A DNA stretch of 64,000 nt, from contig NC_087071.1 in assembly GCF_963678635.1 (NCBI RefSeq), positions 978,037 to 1,042,036 on the forward strand. The letters are read 5' to 3'. This document shows, one piece after another, positions 9,361 to 20,900 of the stretch. Within the stretch, counting starts at the first letter, position 1; each line of letters opens with the position of its first letter. The notes under the pieces were generated by a model. That model worked only from the letters and a program-made list of their open reading frames with translations, ran no database searches and was not told the origin of the DNA. The position numbers and the translations under genes were made by a program. The stretch is from Symsagittifera roscoffensis. Its lineage: Eukaryota > Xenacoelomorpha > Acoela > Convolutidae.

Positions 9361-10584
9361 TCACTCCATGCTTATCCACCAGGCGGCCATCTCTATGTGA
9401 TCCTCTAGGATTAGCGTTGCGATCACGACATCATCCACATAACACATGATGAGATTCCCGTATTTCTTTGTCACACTCGTGAGTGCCTGGGCAATAAGTC
9501 GCTGGAAAGTTTTCGTCGCGTTGCACAATCCGCACGTCGTCCTCTTCCACTGGAACAGTCCAAGTTCGCACGCGAAGCCCGTTTTCTCCCGATCTTGCTT
9601 TCTGAGTGGCACTTGCCAGAACGCGGAGCCCAAATCCGACGTCGTGAAGAACTTCGCGTCCCCCAGTTTGGAAAGGCTCTCATCAATGCGGGGAATTGTG
9701 TTTGCGTCCTTTATCGTCACTGCCTTCAGTTAACGGAAGTCTCAACAAAACCTAAGTTTACCCCACTTGTTTCTTGGCCATTACCACGCCGCAAGCCCAT
9801 GGGGACGCAGACGGCTCGATCATGTCGTACTCCATTAACATCTCGATTTCTTTCCTGCACGCCTCCGACTTATGTGGTGTCATTCTCCTCGCCCCTTCCC
9901 TATGAGGTACCGAGCCCTCCTCTATCTCAATCTCGTGTTCTACAAAATTACAGCAACCCATGTCAGCCTTATGTTTCGAAAAAAGGTCTGCATTCCTACT
10001 TAGCACCGCCCTAAGCGAATCTAGTTCCTTATCTGATATTTGACCCTTCAAATGTTCTATCTCGGGTAGGACCGGTCTATTCGCTGCTAACTCGGTTTCT
10101 GTCGGTCTCTCGGGAAAATTCGAACAACTAGGCAACCCTTCATCTGTCTCCGATTTCATTGAAAACAATTTCCTAGAAAGTTTCAATTCATTTACTCTCT
10201 TCAGTATGCAGTCTTGGTTCGCATCCAAGGGACAATTAGTTACATCAAACTATTTCAAGTTCTTTTCACTCTGAAAGTCTGTTTTCAGAGGCAATCCGTA
10301 GCCAAGTTTCTTTCCCCTCTGTATTGTCACTGTTATTGCTTCTGTGTTCAACAACACACTCACACACAATCGGCTCTGAGTGAGAAGCTTCTTCCTAAAA
10401 TAGCCTAGCTTTTACTGTTTGGATTTGGTACCAGACACACCTGTCTGTCATTACTGAGTTCATTCAAGTTCCTCATCCTAAACGTCGCTATTACGGCTTG
10501 GTTTGGCTTCAATCTAACTTTTCGATCCAAAAAAATCGGCACCTTGGCCTGGTTAATAAAGATCTTATTAAGAGGTTACTTTTC
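9361..10584 (-). pseudogene. Ty3/Gypsy reverse transcriptase (fingers and palm)
   Basis: The first part (10584-10229) is the protease-RT connector, with PNQAVIATFRMRNLN and, after a stop, QRGKKLGYGLP. The RT proper begins in the frame 10228-9758 (HEIEIEEGSVPHREGARRM, then CRKEIEMLMEYDMIEPSASPWA, the standard Gypsy RT entry) and continues in 9720-9361 with DANTIPRIDESL, the TTSDLGSAFWQVPL palm motif holding the first catalytic Asp, and YVDDVVIA (YVDD at 9430-9441) holding the other two. The catalytic residues are intact, but a break between 9758 and 9720 and the truncated end (MAAWWISME) disable it. The start is internal to a polyprotein. Confidence 0.9.
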
Positions 10585-11354
10585 CTACTTTCTCTCAGGA
10601 TCCTTGATCCTAATCAACCCGTCGTTGAGATCGATCGTGACATCAAAGTTGCGTACGAAGTACCTCCCTAGGATGAATTGATCGGATTCGTCAAAATTTC
10701 CCACTACCAGGAAGCTCATCCAAAAATGTCTTCCTCCAAGCTGTGGTGATATAATTGGGGTCCGTCCAGTCACATAGATTGCTCCCTGATTGGCAGCTGC
10801 CAGTCTGATGTTTGTCGGTATCAGATCCGACCTGTCAAAGCCCATGTCAGTCCAGGTTTTGACCGGCATGACGCTGACCACTGCCCCAGTGTCTCAGAAT
10901 CCTTTTACTGAAAGTTGTCTGCCTCGCACAACCAGCACGTGTGCGGCCAGATCGGCTTCGCAACCTATGTGGACCGCATCCTGTTCGAGCATGTCGTTAT
11001 GTCCAATTCGTCGCACCTTCAACTCCTCTTGACCAAGTATATCCGGCCAACCTGAACACTCGCATCAGTTATGTGAGCTTTTGTGTAGATTTTGATGCCG
11101 TCCACATTCATCAGAATCGGATACGGGCCGTGGACTTGGATGTAGTATCCATCCTCTCTCATTAGCCTCGGATCTCCCGTCGTGAGCAGCGCTCGCACTG
11201 CCCTGGAGTCCAGCTTGGGATCCTTCTCCCTCAGGTAGTCTGCATAAATATCCAGGTGTACCAGCGTAATCTCGGACGGTTCACTCAAGCTCTTGACCAC
11301 CTGGTTTCCTGCAACTGAGATAGTGGACATCATCTTCGTCCCTTCTTTCGTCAT
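10585..11354 (-). pseudogene. Retropepsin-like aspartic protease, active-site stop upstream
   Basis: The retroviral protease signature DTGA lies at 10882-10893 on the minus strand, followed by VVSVMPVKTW; the C-terminal part holds FILGRYFVRNFDVTIDLNDG, where ILGR/ILGxDF is the usual second retropepsin landmark. The codon immediately before the catalytic Asp is TGA (10894-10896), so the domain is cut exactly in front of its active site. The preceding frame (11354-11019, DPRLMREDGYYIQVHGPYPI) is an N-terminal extension between nucleocapsid and protease. The enzyme would process Gag-Pol. It is called a pseudogene because of the stop. Confidence 0.8.
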
Positions 11355-11426
11355 TCCGAAAGTTCTACCGGGGATGACATTTAGTCCCTGTTTTCTGGAT
11401 TCCTGTTTTTCCTCTTCTTTCGTCTT

Positions 11427-12007
11427 TTAACTCAGAATGTCGAACTTTTCCCAAAGATCTGTGCTTTCCAGTTCCGACCTTACCCACTGCTCCACTTCAT
11501 TCGTGGCTAGCTCCTGCTGGACATTCTGCAACGCTGTCCTTGTCGCCAAACCATAATCCACCTCGAGCAGTCCGGATGCCGCTGCCTCCAGGCTTGAAGT
11601 CACCACCTCATCAGGCAAAGTCTTGACTTTCTTAGTCGTAAAGGTGCTCGGTGTCGCCTCCTTTCTCCGAGACTCGGCCTCGTTCATCAGACCTGCTCGA
11701 CTGGCTTTGACGCCCAAAAGCCCCTCTTCATGACGGGGATGTTTCGCGTCCGCCACTGCATCCCGAAACTGAGTGCAGTCCGACTTGAAATGTCCCTCTA
11801 AATTACAGAAGAAGCACCTCGGTCCATACTTCATAATGAGTCCCCTAACTTACTCTTCGTGGTCCTCGTCGGTCGCACCGAAGTCGTCGAGAAAGTAGCC
11901 TATCGCCTTCATGTCCTGTTTGTAAGCAGAACATGCGGATCATGGTGGTCCATCGAGCCACAACTCGCACATGACCTCCTCTTATCCATGTCGTCGCGAG
12001 GTTTGTA
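11427..12007 (-). pseudogene. Gag nucleocapsid region with CCHC zinc knuckle
   Basis: A perfect CX2CX4HX4C knuckle (CFFCNLEGHFKSDC) lies at about 11775-11816 in a 135-codon frame starting with ATG at 11834. Just upstream, in another frame, CASCGSMDHHD looks like a first, decayed knuckle that keeps the CX2C and His but lacks the last Cys. CCHC knuckles bind the element RNA during packaging. The rest of the frame (to 11427) is acidic, Thr/Glu-rich and probably links to protease. A frameshift separates it from the capsid core, and the frame ends in a stop before the protease region. Confidence 0.8.
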
Positions 12008-12871
12008 CTAACTAGAGTTCGCCACAGAAGTGTTCGTTCCACTGTAGTTGCCATAATTGCTGTAGCGATTTTGCGACTTCGGCTTTATGAGCAAGTACTC
12101 ACGCGACTTCATACGCAAATCATCGGGCGTGGGTACCTGGTCAAGCGACAGGGTGAAGTATGTGGCTAGCATTGTTTTTAACTCTTCGCTCTTTACTCCA
12201 TCCATGAACTTCGAGGCAATCGCTAAGTTCCGCTCGGATGTTCTCTCATCGGGGTTGCTTCTCCTCCTAAGTAATTCAAGGTCGTCCAAAAACTTGTCTA
12301 TGGATTCGTCATCTCTCTGACGCCTCTTTTCGAACTTCACCATTTCCTGGTGCCCTTGTACTCCAGAGCCAAAACGACTCAGCAGGATGTCGAATATCTT
12401 GCGAGCGCTGCCTCTCTCATTGGCCCTTTTCGCCATTACACAATTTAGGGCAGTACCATCCAGGTTGCTTGTTAGTGCGCTGCATTCCTGTTTCTTGGAG
12501 AGATTCTCTTCTTCAAAGTGCAACTTCATCACCTCTATCCAAGTGTCAATGCAGCCGTCTGACTCGTCTTTGTATGATTTCGGCTTTTTCAGTGTCCAAC
12601 TTGACCTCTCTTCTCTCTCGGTTGACTTCGAGAGCTTGATGATGAATGTTTCGAGAGATATATTCAGAGGTTCAAACATGGAGGCATACACCGTTGTGTC
12701 CTGCGAGACCGTAGTCAGATCTGGCACTGACCTGACTTGTGTCACAGTTGGGAGCCTTGTCTCCGGGGTGGCATCTGCCTCCGGCGGGACCGGATGCGTC
12801 CAGCCAGGCCTCGACGGGGCTGCCCTGAGCCGCTCCCTATTCCTAGATTGGTAGTTCGTTCTCGAGTTCAT
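12008..12871 (-). pseudogene. Retrotransposon Gag capsid-like core
   Basis: A 287-codon open frame, the longest intact piece of this gag. Residues ~95-260 fit the retrotransposon Gag core: a W-containing helix (DTWIEVMKLHFEEENL), a segment around LDGTALNCV, then KIFDILLSRFG and RRQRDDESIDKFLDDLELLRRR, the helical run normally seen before the zinc knuckle. Gag would assemble the cytoplasmic particle that packages element RNA. The N-terminal 80 residues are Pro/Thr-rich and unstructured. The downstream knuckle region lies in a different frame, so a frameshift separates core and nucleocapsid. The assignment rests on pattern and gene order and is fairly secure. Confidence 0.75.
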
Positions 12872-14139
12872 TGGGCCCCGAAATAAATGCGTGCTCCATC
12901 TCCATCATTCGCCTGACGTGAGCGATCTTTTGGGTTGGAACGCTCCTCCCTATTGCTCCCGCTTAAGATTTGTCAAGCTTCCGCATCATCAGGTCAGATT
13001 TGGCATCTAACCATTTTTCCATCCTGGTCATCGTATGAGCGTAGGTATTGTCATGATCGTTCAACCATCGATCTCTCTCGTCATCCTAGCCTCTCTTTCC
13101 TCTGACTCCTTGTTTGCCTATGCCAAGCTCTCCGCCAGGCATTGATCGGTGTTGCGAATCGATTGAGCCTGATCGATTCTCGCCTGCTACTTCACGTGCG
13201 TCAGCTCATCCCGCAAATTCTCTTGACCCTGGTGAGGTCTCTCGTCGACTCGATCCAATCTTTTGGTCATGTCCAGTGGCAGTCCCTCCAAGCCTGTCAT
13301 TACGCCAGCAAACATGTGGTTTATATCGCCAGCCGTCCCCAATGCCGGGATTAGACCCAAAGAAGATGATGTCCACTGCGGTTGCAGCCTGGTACTCGAT
13401 GACGCACCGCCTCTTTGCTTGCCCATCGACATCATCAATCTGTGGACAACGCGAGGTGGACAACGCCTTCTTGCTCATGTGGTTCCTTGGGCACGGCGTG
13501 AAATTCACATCCAAGTTGGTTATCTCCGGATGGTCATAACTGGAAGATAGACCATCAGTTTGTATTGACGCCACCCGCTCGTCGTACAAGGGTTTCCAGC
13601 TTTTCTTTGCATTCAAACCCCTTTGTTCTTCACTCGGACTTATACTCGACATCATCGCGTTCTTGCTCTGCTTGGCCAGAGATGAGTGGGTATTAGCCGG
13701 ATGTGATTTTTCTTTTCTCCACTTATGACTCTTTGTCTCTGACTCCCCCGAACAACACTTCCTCTCGCGGCTCGACCTCGGAACGCTTCGAGGCCGCTTC
13801 CGTTCTCTGGAACTCCTCCCAATCAAGGCCCTCGCGTGGCTCAAAGCCGGGTCGGATGAGCGTTTGTTCCCCTTCGTCGATGGGGTCCAGAAGTGGCGCC
13901 TCGCTCGCCGACCCGGACTCGGCACTTTGCCCTTCATTGCCATCGAGGTTCTTCTCGCTTCTTTGTTTCATTCCGCTCATTGAAAGATCAGCTTGACGTT
14001 TAGTCGATTCGTTGGCATCAAAAACGTCGGAGACGCTGCTAAACGAAGATTGGCTACGCCTAGTTTTAAACTTTCGCATGCTTCCCTTGCTCAGCCCGGG
14101 AATCTTAGTAGTCAATCCTAGCGACTCTCTACGCATCAT
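12872..14139 (-). pseudogene. Retroelement gag N-terminal region, broken
   Basis: An ATG at 14139 opens a 138-residue frame rich in Ser, Glu and basic residues (ends at 13723). The reading then moves to a second frame (13943-13206, with a PCPRNHMSKKA stretch) and a third (13438-13187, with a charged, coiled-coil-like MTKRLDRVDERPHQGQENL segment). From there to 12872 the charged coiled-coil character continues but is broken by TAG codons. This fits the matrix-like, variable N-terminal part of a Gag polyprotein lying just upstream of the recognisable Gag core. At least two frameshifts and several stops make it non-functional. Function is inferred from position; there is no diagnostic motif. Confidence 0.5.
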
Positions 14140-14600
14140 ACTTTGTTATAAATAACAATATTCGTACATTTTTACGGCGATGTACACGTAATGTAAATAA
14201 GTTCAAGTTAATTTACTCAACGCTGCCTGCTCGGTTTCGTCGATATCAAAAAGGTCTCTTAGATCTCTCGATGATAAAATTAGTGACTCAGCTAAAGTTA
14301 CACACAGGGCCTGATTAATATCATGATAATGCTAACTCCACCCGGTTGTCTAGTATAACAGTATCACAAAATTTTCACAAGATATAGTCAATGCACAAAA
14401 CTTGATTGATAATCCGATAAGAATATCCTACAGGTGACAGCGACCTTTCGTCAGTATCACTTTACTGCCAAAGTCTTATCAAATCACTTCTTTGTTAAAA
14501 TCAAACAATCTTTTGAAAAAAAGCAGCGACGATTCAGGAATAGATAAATAAAACTTAGTCTTAAAGAAAAAGACTTCCCTCAATCAGAACAACCCAAAAG
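14140..14600. other. Flank upstream of gag, no gene seen
   Basis: AT-rich DNA immediately 5' of the gag start on the minus strand, where a 5' LTR and primer-binding site would be expected. I see no convincing TG...CA-bounded LTR, no tRNA-complementary tract that I can name, and no match to the other element copy. The element may therefore be 5'-truncated here or its LTR may be too diverged to see. Confidence 0.4.
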
Positions 14601-14616
14601 AGCAAAGCCCGTGACA

Positions 14617-14910
14617 CTATCTTCTCAAGTGAGTGTGTTTTTGCCTAATACACTCAACGAGGTCTTTTTTTAGGTGTCCTGCGATTACCCGAGCTGTCCT
14701 ACTAAGTAGCTCAAGGCAACCTCTGATCGAAAAATTTCTAAAGTCTATGAAAAAGCTCCCCCACACACGGGACGCCCCAAGTGTACGAGAGCAGGGAACA
14801 ACTTTTATTCTCAAGTGAGTGTGTATTTGCCTGATACTATCCCCGAGGTCTTCTTTTATGTGTTCCCGGATTGCCCGAGCCTTCCTATTAAGTAGCTCAA
14901 GGCAACCACA
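14617..14910. repeat. Two direct copies of a ~110 bp sequence, 186 bp apart
   Basis: The word TCTCAAGTGAGTGTGT begins at 14623 and again at 14809 and is followed in both by TTGCCTRATAC, CGAGGTCTTC/T, a GATTRCCCGAGC word and AAGTAGCTCAAGGCAACC. The copies differ at scattered sites. The left copy is followed by about 75 bp of unrelated sequence before the second begins. Possibly part of a dispersed element; I see no coding content. Confidence 0.7.
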
Positions 14911-14925
14911 CAACAAAAATAACAA

Positions 14926-17900
14926 TCAAAAAAATTTTTGGTTCGGGTACTTTTGATAGACCCGACCTAGAATCCAAAGTTGATCAGAAAATTCCGGGTC
15001 GGATGGGCTCCTGCGATCCTAATGTACACGCCCGTTGTTAGTTGACCTGTTATACCGACCCTAACTGGATATTTTGTTGCTCAAATTGCCCCAGAAGGTT
15101 TCCCAAAGTTTCCAATAGGGAGGGTTGCCAAAAGGTTTAAGTCACTCCGGAGGGTTACTTCGGAGGGTTGTCAAGACACTAACCTACTTAAGAGGGTTGC
15201 CTCGGAGGGTACCGTAGTCACTAAAGCGACTTCGGAGGGTCCCCTTTAACTCATTAAGGAGGGTCAAAAAGAAGCTTTTTACGCTCCGGAGTGTTACTTC
15301 GGAGGGTTCTTTCAAAATTTACAAATTTTTGAACCTCACTCAGAAGGGTCTTCAACTAGCCTCAGAAAGTGTCAAAACAAGCTAAAATCTCTGTGAGGGG
15401 TTGTTTCCATTTCCTCGGAGGGTCTCGTGGAAATTTTCCGCTAAGGAGGGTTGCTAAGGGGCTTAAGTCACTCCGAGAATTACTTCGAAGGGTTCCCCAA
15501 AAATCGAGAAAACGGGTTATTCTACCACGGTAAAGCCCCCGAAAGCGGTCTAATTGACTTAAAAACAGGTTGGCTGACACGGTTAACCTTCCCAGTAGGA
15601 TAAAAGGTGATATTATAAAAATTTCTGCCGCTCGGAATGTTCCACAAAGTTTGGACCCTCCGAAACAACAAACTCTAAAAAAAATTTTTTTTCCGCAATT
15701 ATCAACCCAAAAACGGTTGCGGTCCGAAAAAACGGTCAAAAGCGTCGACTTATGGTACCAAATTTATCCCAATTGGTTGGCTAGTCTTTGAGAAATCACC
15801 AAAAACGCGTTCGTCAAAATGGCCTTTTTCACCACCTATATAGGTTCTGAAAAACTTTATCGGCAATTCTCAGTGAAAGTGCCCAAAAATAAATAAAACG
15901 AGCGTAGTAGCCCCGTACGGCACTGGGATAATGCAAAAAACCGGACCAAAATTGGTTTGGAAACAAAATTTTGGCCAATAACACTCAAGTTTGGACCCTC
16001 CGATTCCTTCCTTTTCCAGTCCTTGAGACGTTAGCTCTTTTCTCGGAGATAATCGGAGTGATACCAAAAAATTTATCTGGCAACCGAGCACGTTATGCTA
16101 GCACGCTCCTAACGCAAAATTTTTTTTGCTCTAACTCTAAAAACTCGAAAACTCGATCCCCAAAATAGATTGACAAAATTCGGAAAATTATCAAATTTTT
16201 GATCGAAAAAAATTTGTTTTTTCTAACTTCTACTGAGTCTTTTTCCACGCAATTACCTTAGCCATGGGGATCAAATTACGTAGTAACTCCCTGTATAAAA
16301 GCTTTGTGCTGTTCAGAAAAACTCGGATATCAAAATTTTTGGGGGTCTACAGTTTGGTCGAAAATCAGTAATTTTCGCCAAAATTTGGGTGCTTCTTGGA
16401 TATAAATAGGATATAAGTAATATGTAATAGGGATAATAATGTATTAGTAGTCGTTAATGAATTTTACTATACCCTCCTTATGGGGCTCGGAAATTTGTGA
16501 TCGATGGAGGGTATAATCGGACCGCGCCAATCGTGCCCCCCACCAATTAAGTTTTAATGAAGTAGTACCCGAACGATACTAAAATTGTTTCAACAATACC
16601 CAACAGTCGTTGTGGATGTTGACCCTGATTTATCTGTTGAGTGTGGAAAACGTCGATCAGCTTGCCACTCTACCCTCCGGTCACCGGCAAAATCACCATT
16701 AACGTGCTTAAACACTCAAATTCCACTCAAGGGAGGGTACCCAACCCTTCACCAATTTACAATCTTCCTATCAGAAATGATATGAAGCAATCTGAAACAA
16801 CAACAAACAGGAAGGTCAGATCGCATCTCGTCCGGAAACAAGATTTAAGTGTCACTTTATGTTTTTTACTGTTTTTGGTCTTTTTTTGGATTTTTTACTG
16901 TTTTTTGTACTTTTTTGTTTTCAAATTAATTTCTTTTTGGCGTTTTCTTGGTTATACACTATTTTTGTTTGGTTTTACGCTTTCTCTTTAATTTTTTTTG
17001 GTCCCGGGACTTTGCAATACGCGGGCTCTAGATTTCTCACCTAACCCTCCGGCCTCCGGAATTTTCGGTCTTAACTAAGTTAAAAAGCTATATAGTACTA
17101 GGCGGAGGGTACGCACCTTCCCCCTAGTACAATAAAGATCATTAGGGCCTCTAACTCGGGCATACGCCCGGAGCGGAGGGTTCGTCGCTGAAACGTTTGC
17201 TTATCATGATGGTCTTATGCCTTTAACAGGCCCACCCAGGAGCGCCATAAAACGTCTATGTAACATTCGCCCCAACACTACACGGCGACGGAGCAAAAAA
17301 AAGGTACCTATTAACGACTGGCAGGCGTCAGTTACCTTAATTATACTCGTTTTTCACCGTCTCGACCTAGCCAGTTATTTTCTGGTCTGTTAAGGGCTAA
17401 GTAAAATGTTACTCTTTTCAGGCCATCAGTCAAACGACTTTTGATCAGCTTTCGTTTACATGCGTGCTAAACCACATAGCTGAGTCTCGGATCCTCAGAC
17501 TACGTGGTTGATATTAAAAACACGGCTCGAACAACCTATATTATTATGTTTTTGTTGACTGTTCTGTGTTAAATCCATTGGAGATGGATTGACCCTTTAC
17601 TCTTTCTAGCTACTCATATTCTAAAATATCACATCATACCGGTGTGAATTCAAATGTTTACAGCATCAGAGTAGCTAAAAAGTTAGTTTACTACAGTCTT
17701 TCACCATATATCAGTCTCTGGGGGACCATTCCGTGTTCTCCTTGCAATAACGTCGTTATTACTCTCAATTCGTGGCACGGGAGGGTTCTGCTCAATATTC
17801 CTTCCCCACTGAATCCTACTTTCCCACTATTTTCTTCTGCTAAGAGTCTTATCGTGCGTGATTGTCACGATAAGAGGCTTCGTTTTTCTGTGTTAACGGG

Positions 17901-20900
17901 CGACTGTTTTCCACTATATTTGCTGTTCTAACTTTTTCACTCTTTTCAGTCAAAAATGGCCGTTTTTTTTATATTTCTGAGAAATATTCGTTCTCCAATC
18001 GAAATTTTGAAATTAGAAAATTCTAGATCATTTCTACCCTCCTTCGCAGCACTTTTTCGTCGTTAAGGCTTTTAATAGTTTTTTCGTGTTTCGCCGGGAG
18101 GTTGCAATGTGCCAGTCCGGCAGAATGGCACAACAATTGGATTACTGCTAAAATAAGAATTGCAATTGCAGCAATGTGTTGCTGAGCTGTTATCTGCTAG
18201 TTTCCGGAAATGGCTATAAAGATCATAATATTCACTGCTAGCTTGTACAATTGAAGGTGTTTGAGACAGGGCTACAAATCTTGGTAGCCATCAACCACTG
18301 GCCCATGCAGGTCTTGACTCGCTGGTTGACGCCTAGATTAAAAAACGGTTGACGCAGGAATATACGGTGCAAAACTATGATCAAAGTGGACAGATGTAAT
18401 TGGTGTAGAGTAATTACCAGGAACAATTTGCAAGCTTGTGAGTGCATTTAAAGGAGCTAAAATAGCGGGTCAATCAAAATAAATTCCCAGATCGCTAGCC
18501 GCAGTTTGATGTCGCGGTAAAAAATCACGCTATTTGGAAAATCCTGCGCTATAAAAGAAGATTTGGTTGCAGATTGATTGTTATCTGGGTTCACCAGGAT
18601 TGCATCCGGTGCTTGACTTGAAGTTGCAGGAGGATCCGGTCAATTTTCATCAACAGTATCATTTCAGTACGGTGTTTATCTGTTATAACAAAACTGGGCT
18701 GCTTTCGTTAAAAGTAATCTTGTTCAATTTCTCATTCATGTCCGACAGCTCCTCCTTCAACTGTAAACTTTCAATTCAATTTCTGCCAACCTATATCTTC
18801 TTATGTTATAAGGCCACCTCCTCTACTTCTAGATTACTTTGCTGTTCTAAGTATCCAATCTACCTTTTATTCTGCTGTTCTTTCAATCTTGATGAAACAG
18901 TTCACTGTTTCTTTAGTCCCTTTAGTGTTCCTCTTGCTTGTTTTTATAATCAGAAATCTTTTTTTTTCTTTTAGGTTTCGATGGGTCGGTCGTATGGCGG
19001 CTAGATTTATACTACGCTGACATTTGATGTTGTCTACTCTGCTTCGAGAACTTAGATTGGCTATGTGATACATTTCAGGTTTTTTCCTTGTTTTTAGACT
19101 GATATTCTCAGTACACTTGCTGCAACAGTATACAATAGACAGTAATGTCTTCTTGCATCTCAAAATAACGCTCTCAAGGTATACAAAACCCAAACTACGG
19201 CTATTGTTACTGCGATTCCTATTAATGGTCGGCACCGCAGTTTTCTGCGAGTTCCTAGCGTTATTTGAGTAAAAAAAACTATTTTTAAACGCTTTTGAGA
19301 GGGTGCGGAGAGTTTTCGAAGCGCGTGACTTAGAGAAGTGGGTTCGATTATGAACACTATACGCTACTTTGCGACGGTAGTACTAATGAGGATGGGAAAG
19401 ATGAAGGTGGGTTGAACGTTATCAATCACGCGGAGGAAACCAGAGATAAACTAGTTCATATTAATGTAGCTGATGTTTCGCTAACCGACAACCTCACATA
19501 AGTTGGAATCAATCAAAAGCAAAAGATTAAAAGTTTCTGGTGTAGTTTTTTATTGTTCTAGTGCTTGGGTGTTTTTTTAACATAAAAAATACAGAAAATC
19601 GGATGGTACATTGAAGAGTTTCGATATGCGGTAAACTCTTACAGAACATATGGTTCGACGGTTCAAATCAATATTTTTTGGGAAAAATGGATCTAGTACC
19701 CTTGTCTTTGTTTCGGTTGAATGGGTTTTCAGTCCATTCAAGTTTACGCAAAAACTTGTGTTATCAAAAAAAACTTACCACTTGAGGCTTGTTTTGGATT
19801 GGGATACAAAATAATAATTTATTACATCGTGTATAATTTTATTCAAGGTTTATATAAGATAGAAAAGTTGTACAGTTTTTAATATATATCTCTCACGAGT
19901 CTGAATTACTGCTTTCACGAGTCCGAAAAGCTTTTCTAACAAGAAGACCCACCTGTGCTCAAGAGTCTGAATAATTTCACACAGGAGTCAGTACAGCTAG
20001 TCTCACATTACCAGTGCAAAGATTTTTGTTTTTCTCGTAATGAGTTTGATTCACGGAATTGGTTTTCAGTGTCCGCATTTGTGAACTTCTCGAAGAATCC
20101 ACCGTCATATGGTTCAATAGACTTGCCTATTGTTGTGTGGTCAAAGTTGACAAGGTAGAAGCATCAGTAGAACTTTTGATAGAAGTCGGATTTATACCAC
20201 CTGAGACCACTCAACTCAAGTAAGCGTACTTAATCTTGAAAGTCCTACCTTTGCGTAATCCTTTCTTCAGCTTGATTTGGTCACTTCTGTGGAACTCATC
20301 TTTCCCAGTGCGTACAATTATACTTAAAGTCGAAGTTGTGCTTGATTCAAACAGCTTCAGGCAACGGGTGAAATGGCAGTTCCTACTGTACCTTAGTCGT
20401 TCTGGCACAAACTTTTGATGTTCCACTTTTACTTCAGAAGTTTACACATGTCGTTTAACGTTCTTTATCAATGCAATTATTGCTCCAAGTTTTGTTTGAT
20501 ATGTTTTCTTTGAATTCGAGTGATTGTTAATTAGGGAGCAAGAAAAAAATCTTCTCCGGAGATCCAAAAACTTCGCGCTAACCTCAAAAATTCCAAGAAA
20601 AAACAATTTTTAAAACAAAAAAATCAAGGAATTTTTCTCGACAAAAATATTCATGAAGATAAAAATTTTCATAAGGTAACAATTTTGGAACATTTTAACA
20701 TCGTACAAAAAGGGATCATACAATGCGAAGCAAGCTTTCAAGTGACAATCATTTGCCTCGAGACAAAAAGCTCTTTTTAACGAGCAGTTTTAATCAAGGC
20801 TGAGTTGATTTAGAGCGAAAAACGGTTGAAAACGATCGAATGGGGCGCATGCCCCTTATGATCACGTGTATGATGGTAGGAGTATGATTCTGCGCCTAAG

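Larger units (their letters stand above)
2798..14139 (-). mobile_element. Ty3/Gypsy-type retroelement, copy 1 (degenerate, extended architecture)
   Basis: Reading down the minus strand, gag, a CX2CX4HX4C knuckle, an aspartic protease, reverse transcriptase, RNase H, the C-terminal half of integrase, a pol tail, a macro domain and an SGNH-hydrolase ORF appear in that order. The gag-PR-RT-RH-IN order is that of Ty3/Gypsy elements. Nearly every module has a stop or frameshift, so the copy is dead. I could not find LTRs: no long match was seen between 14140-14600 and 5434-5915 or the window start. Base composition is clearly less AT-rich than downstream DNA. Because copy 2 follows directly, ORF3 could be the 3' end of this copy or the 5' ORF of the next tandem copy; the sequence does not settle it. 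Confidence 0.85.

Noticed and set aside
43-14139. Plus-strand frames across element 1
   Set aside because: All recognisable motifs (CCHC, DTGA, YVDD, RNase H, SGNH, macro) are on the minus strand; plus-strand frames are shadows.
16859-17044. Phe-rich membrane-like frame
   Set aside because: Produced by T-rich sequence; no start context, no conservation evidence.
18238-18447. Minus-strand 69-codon frame
   Set aside because: No domain, no splice or start support.
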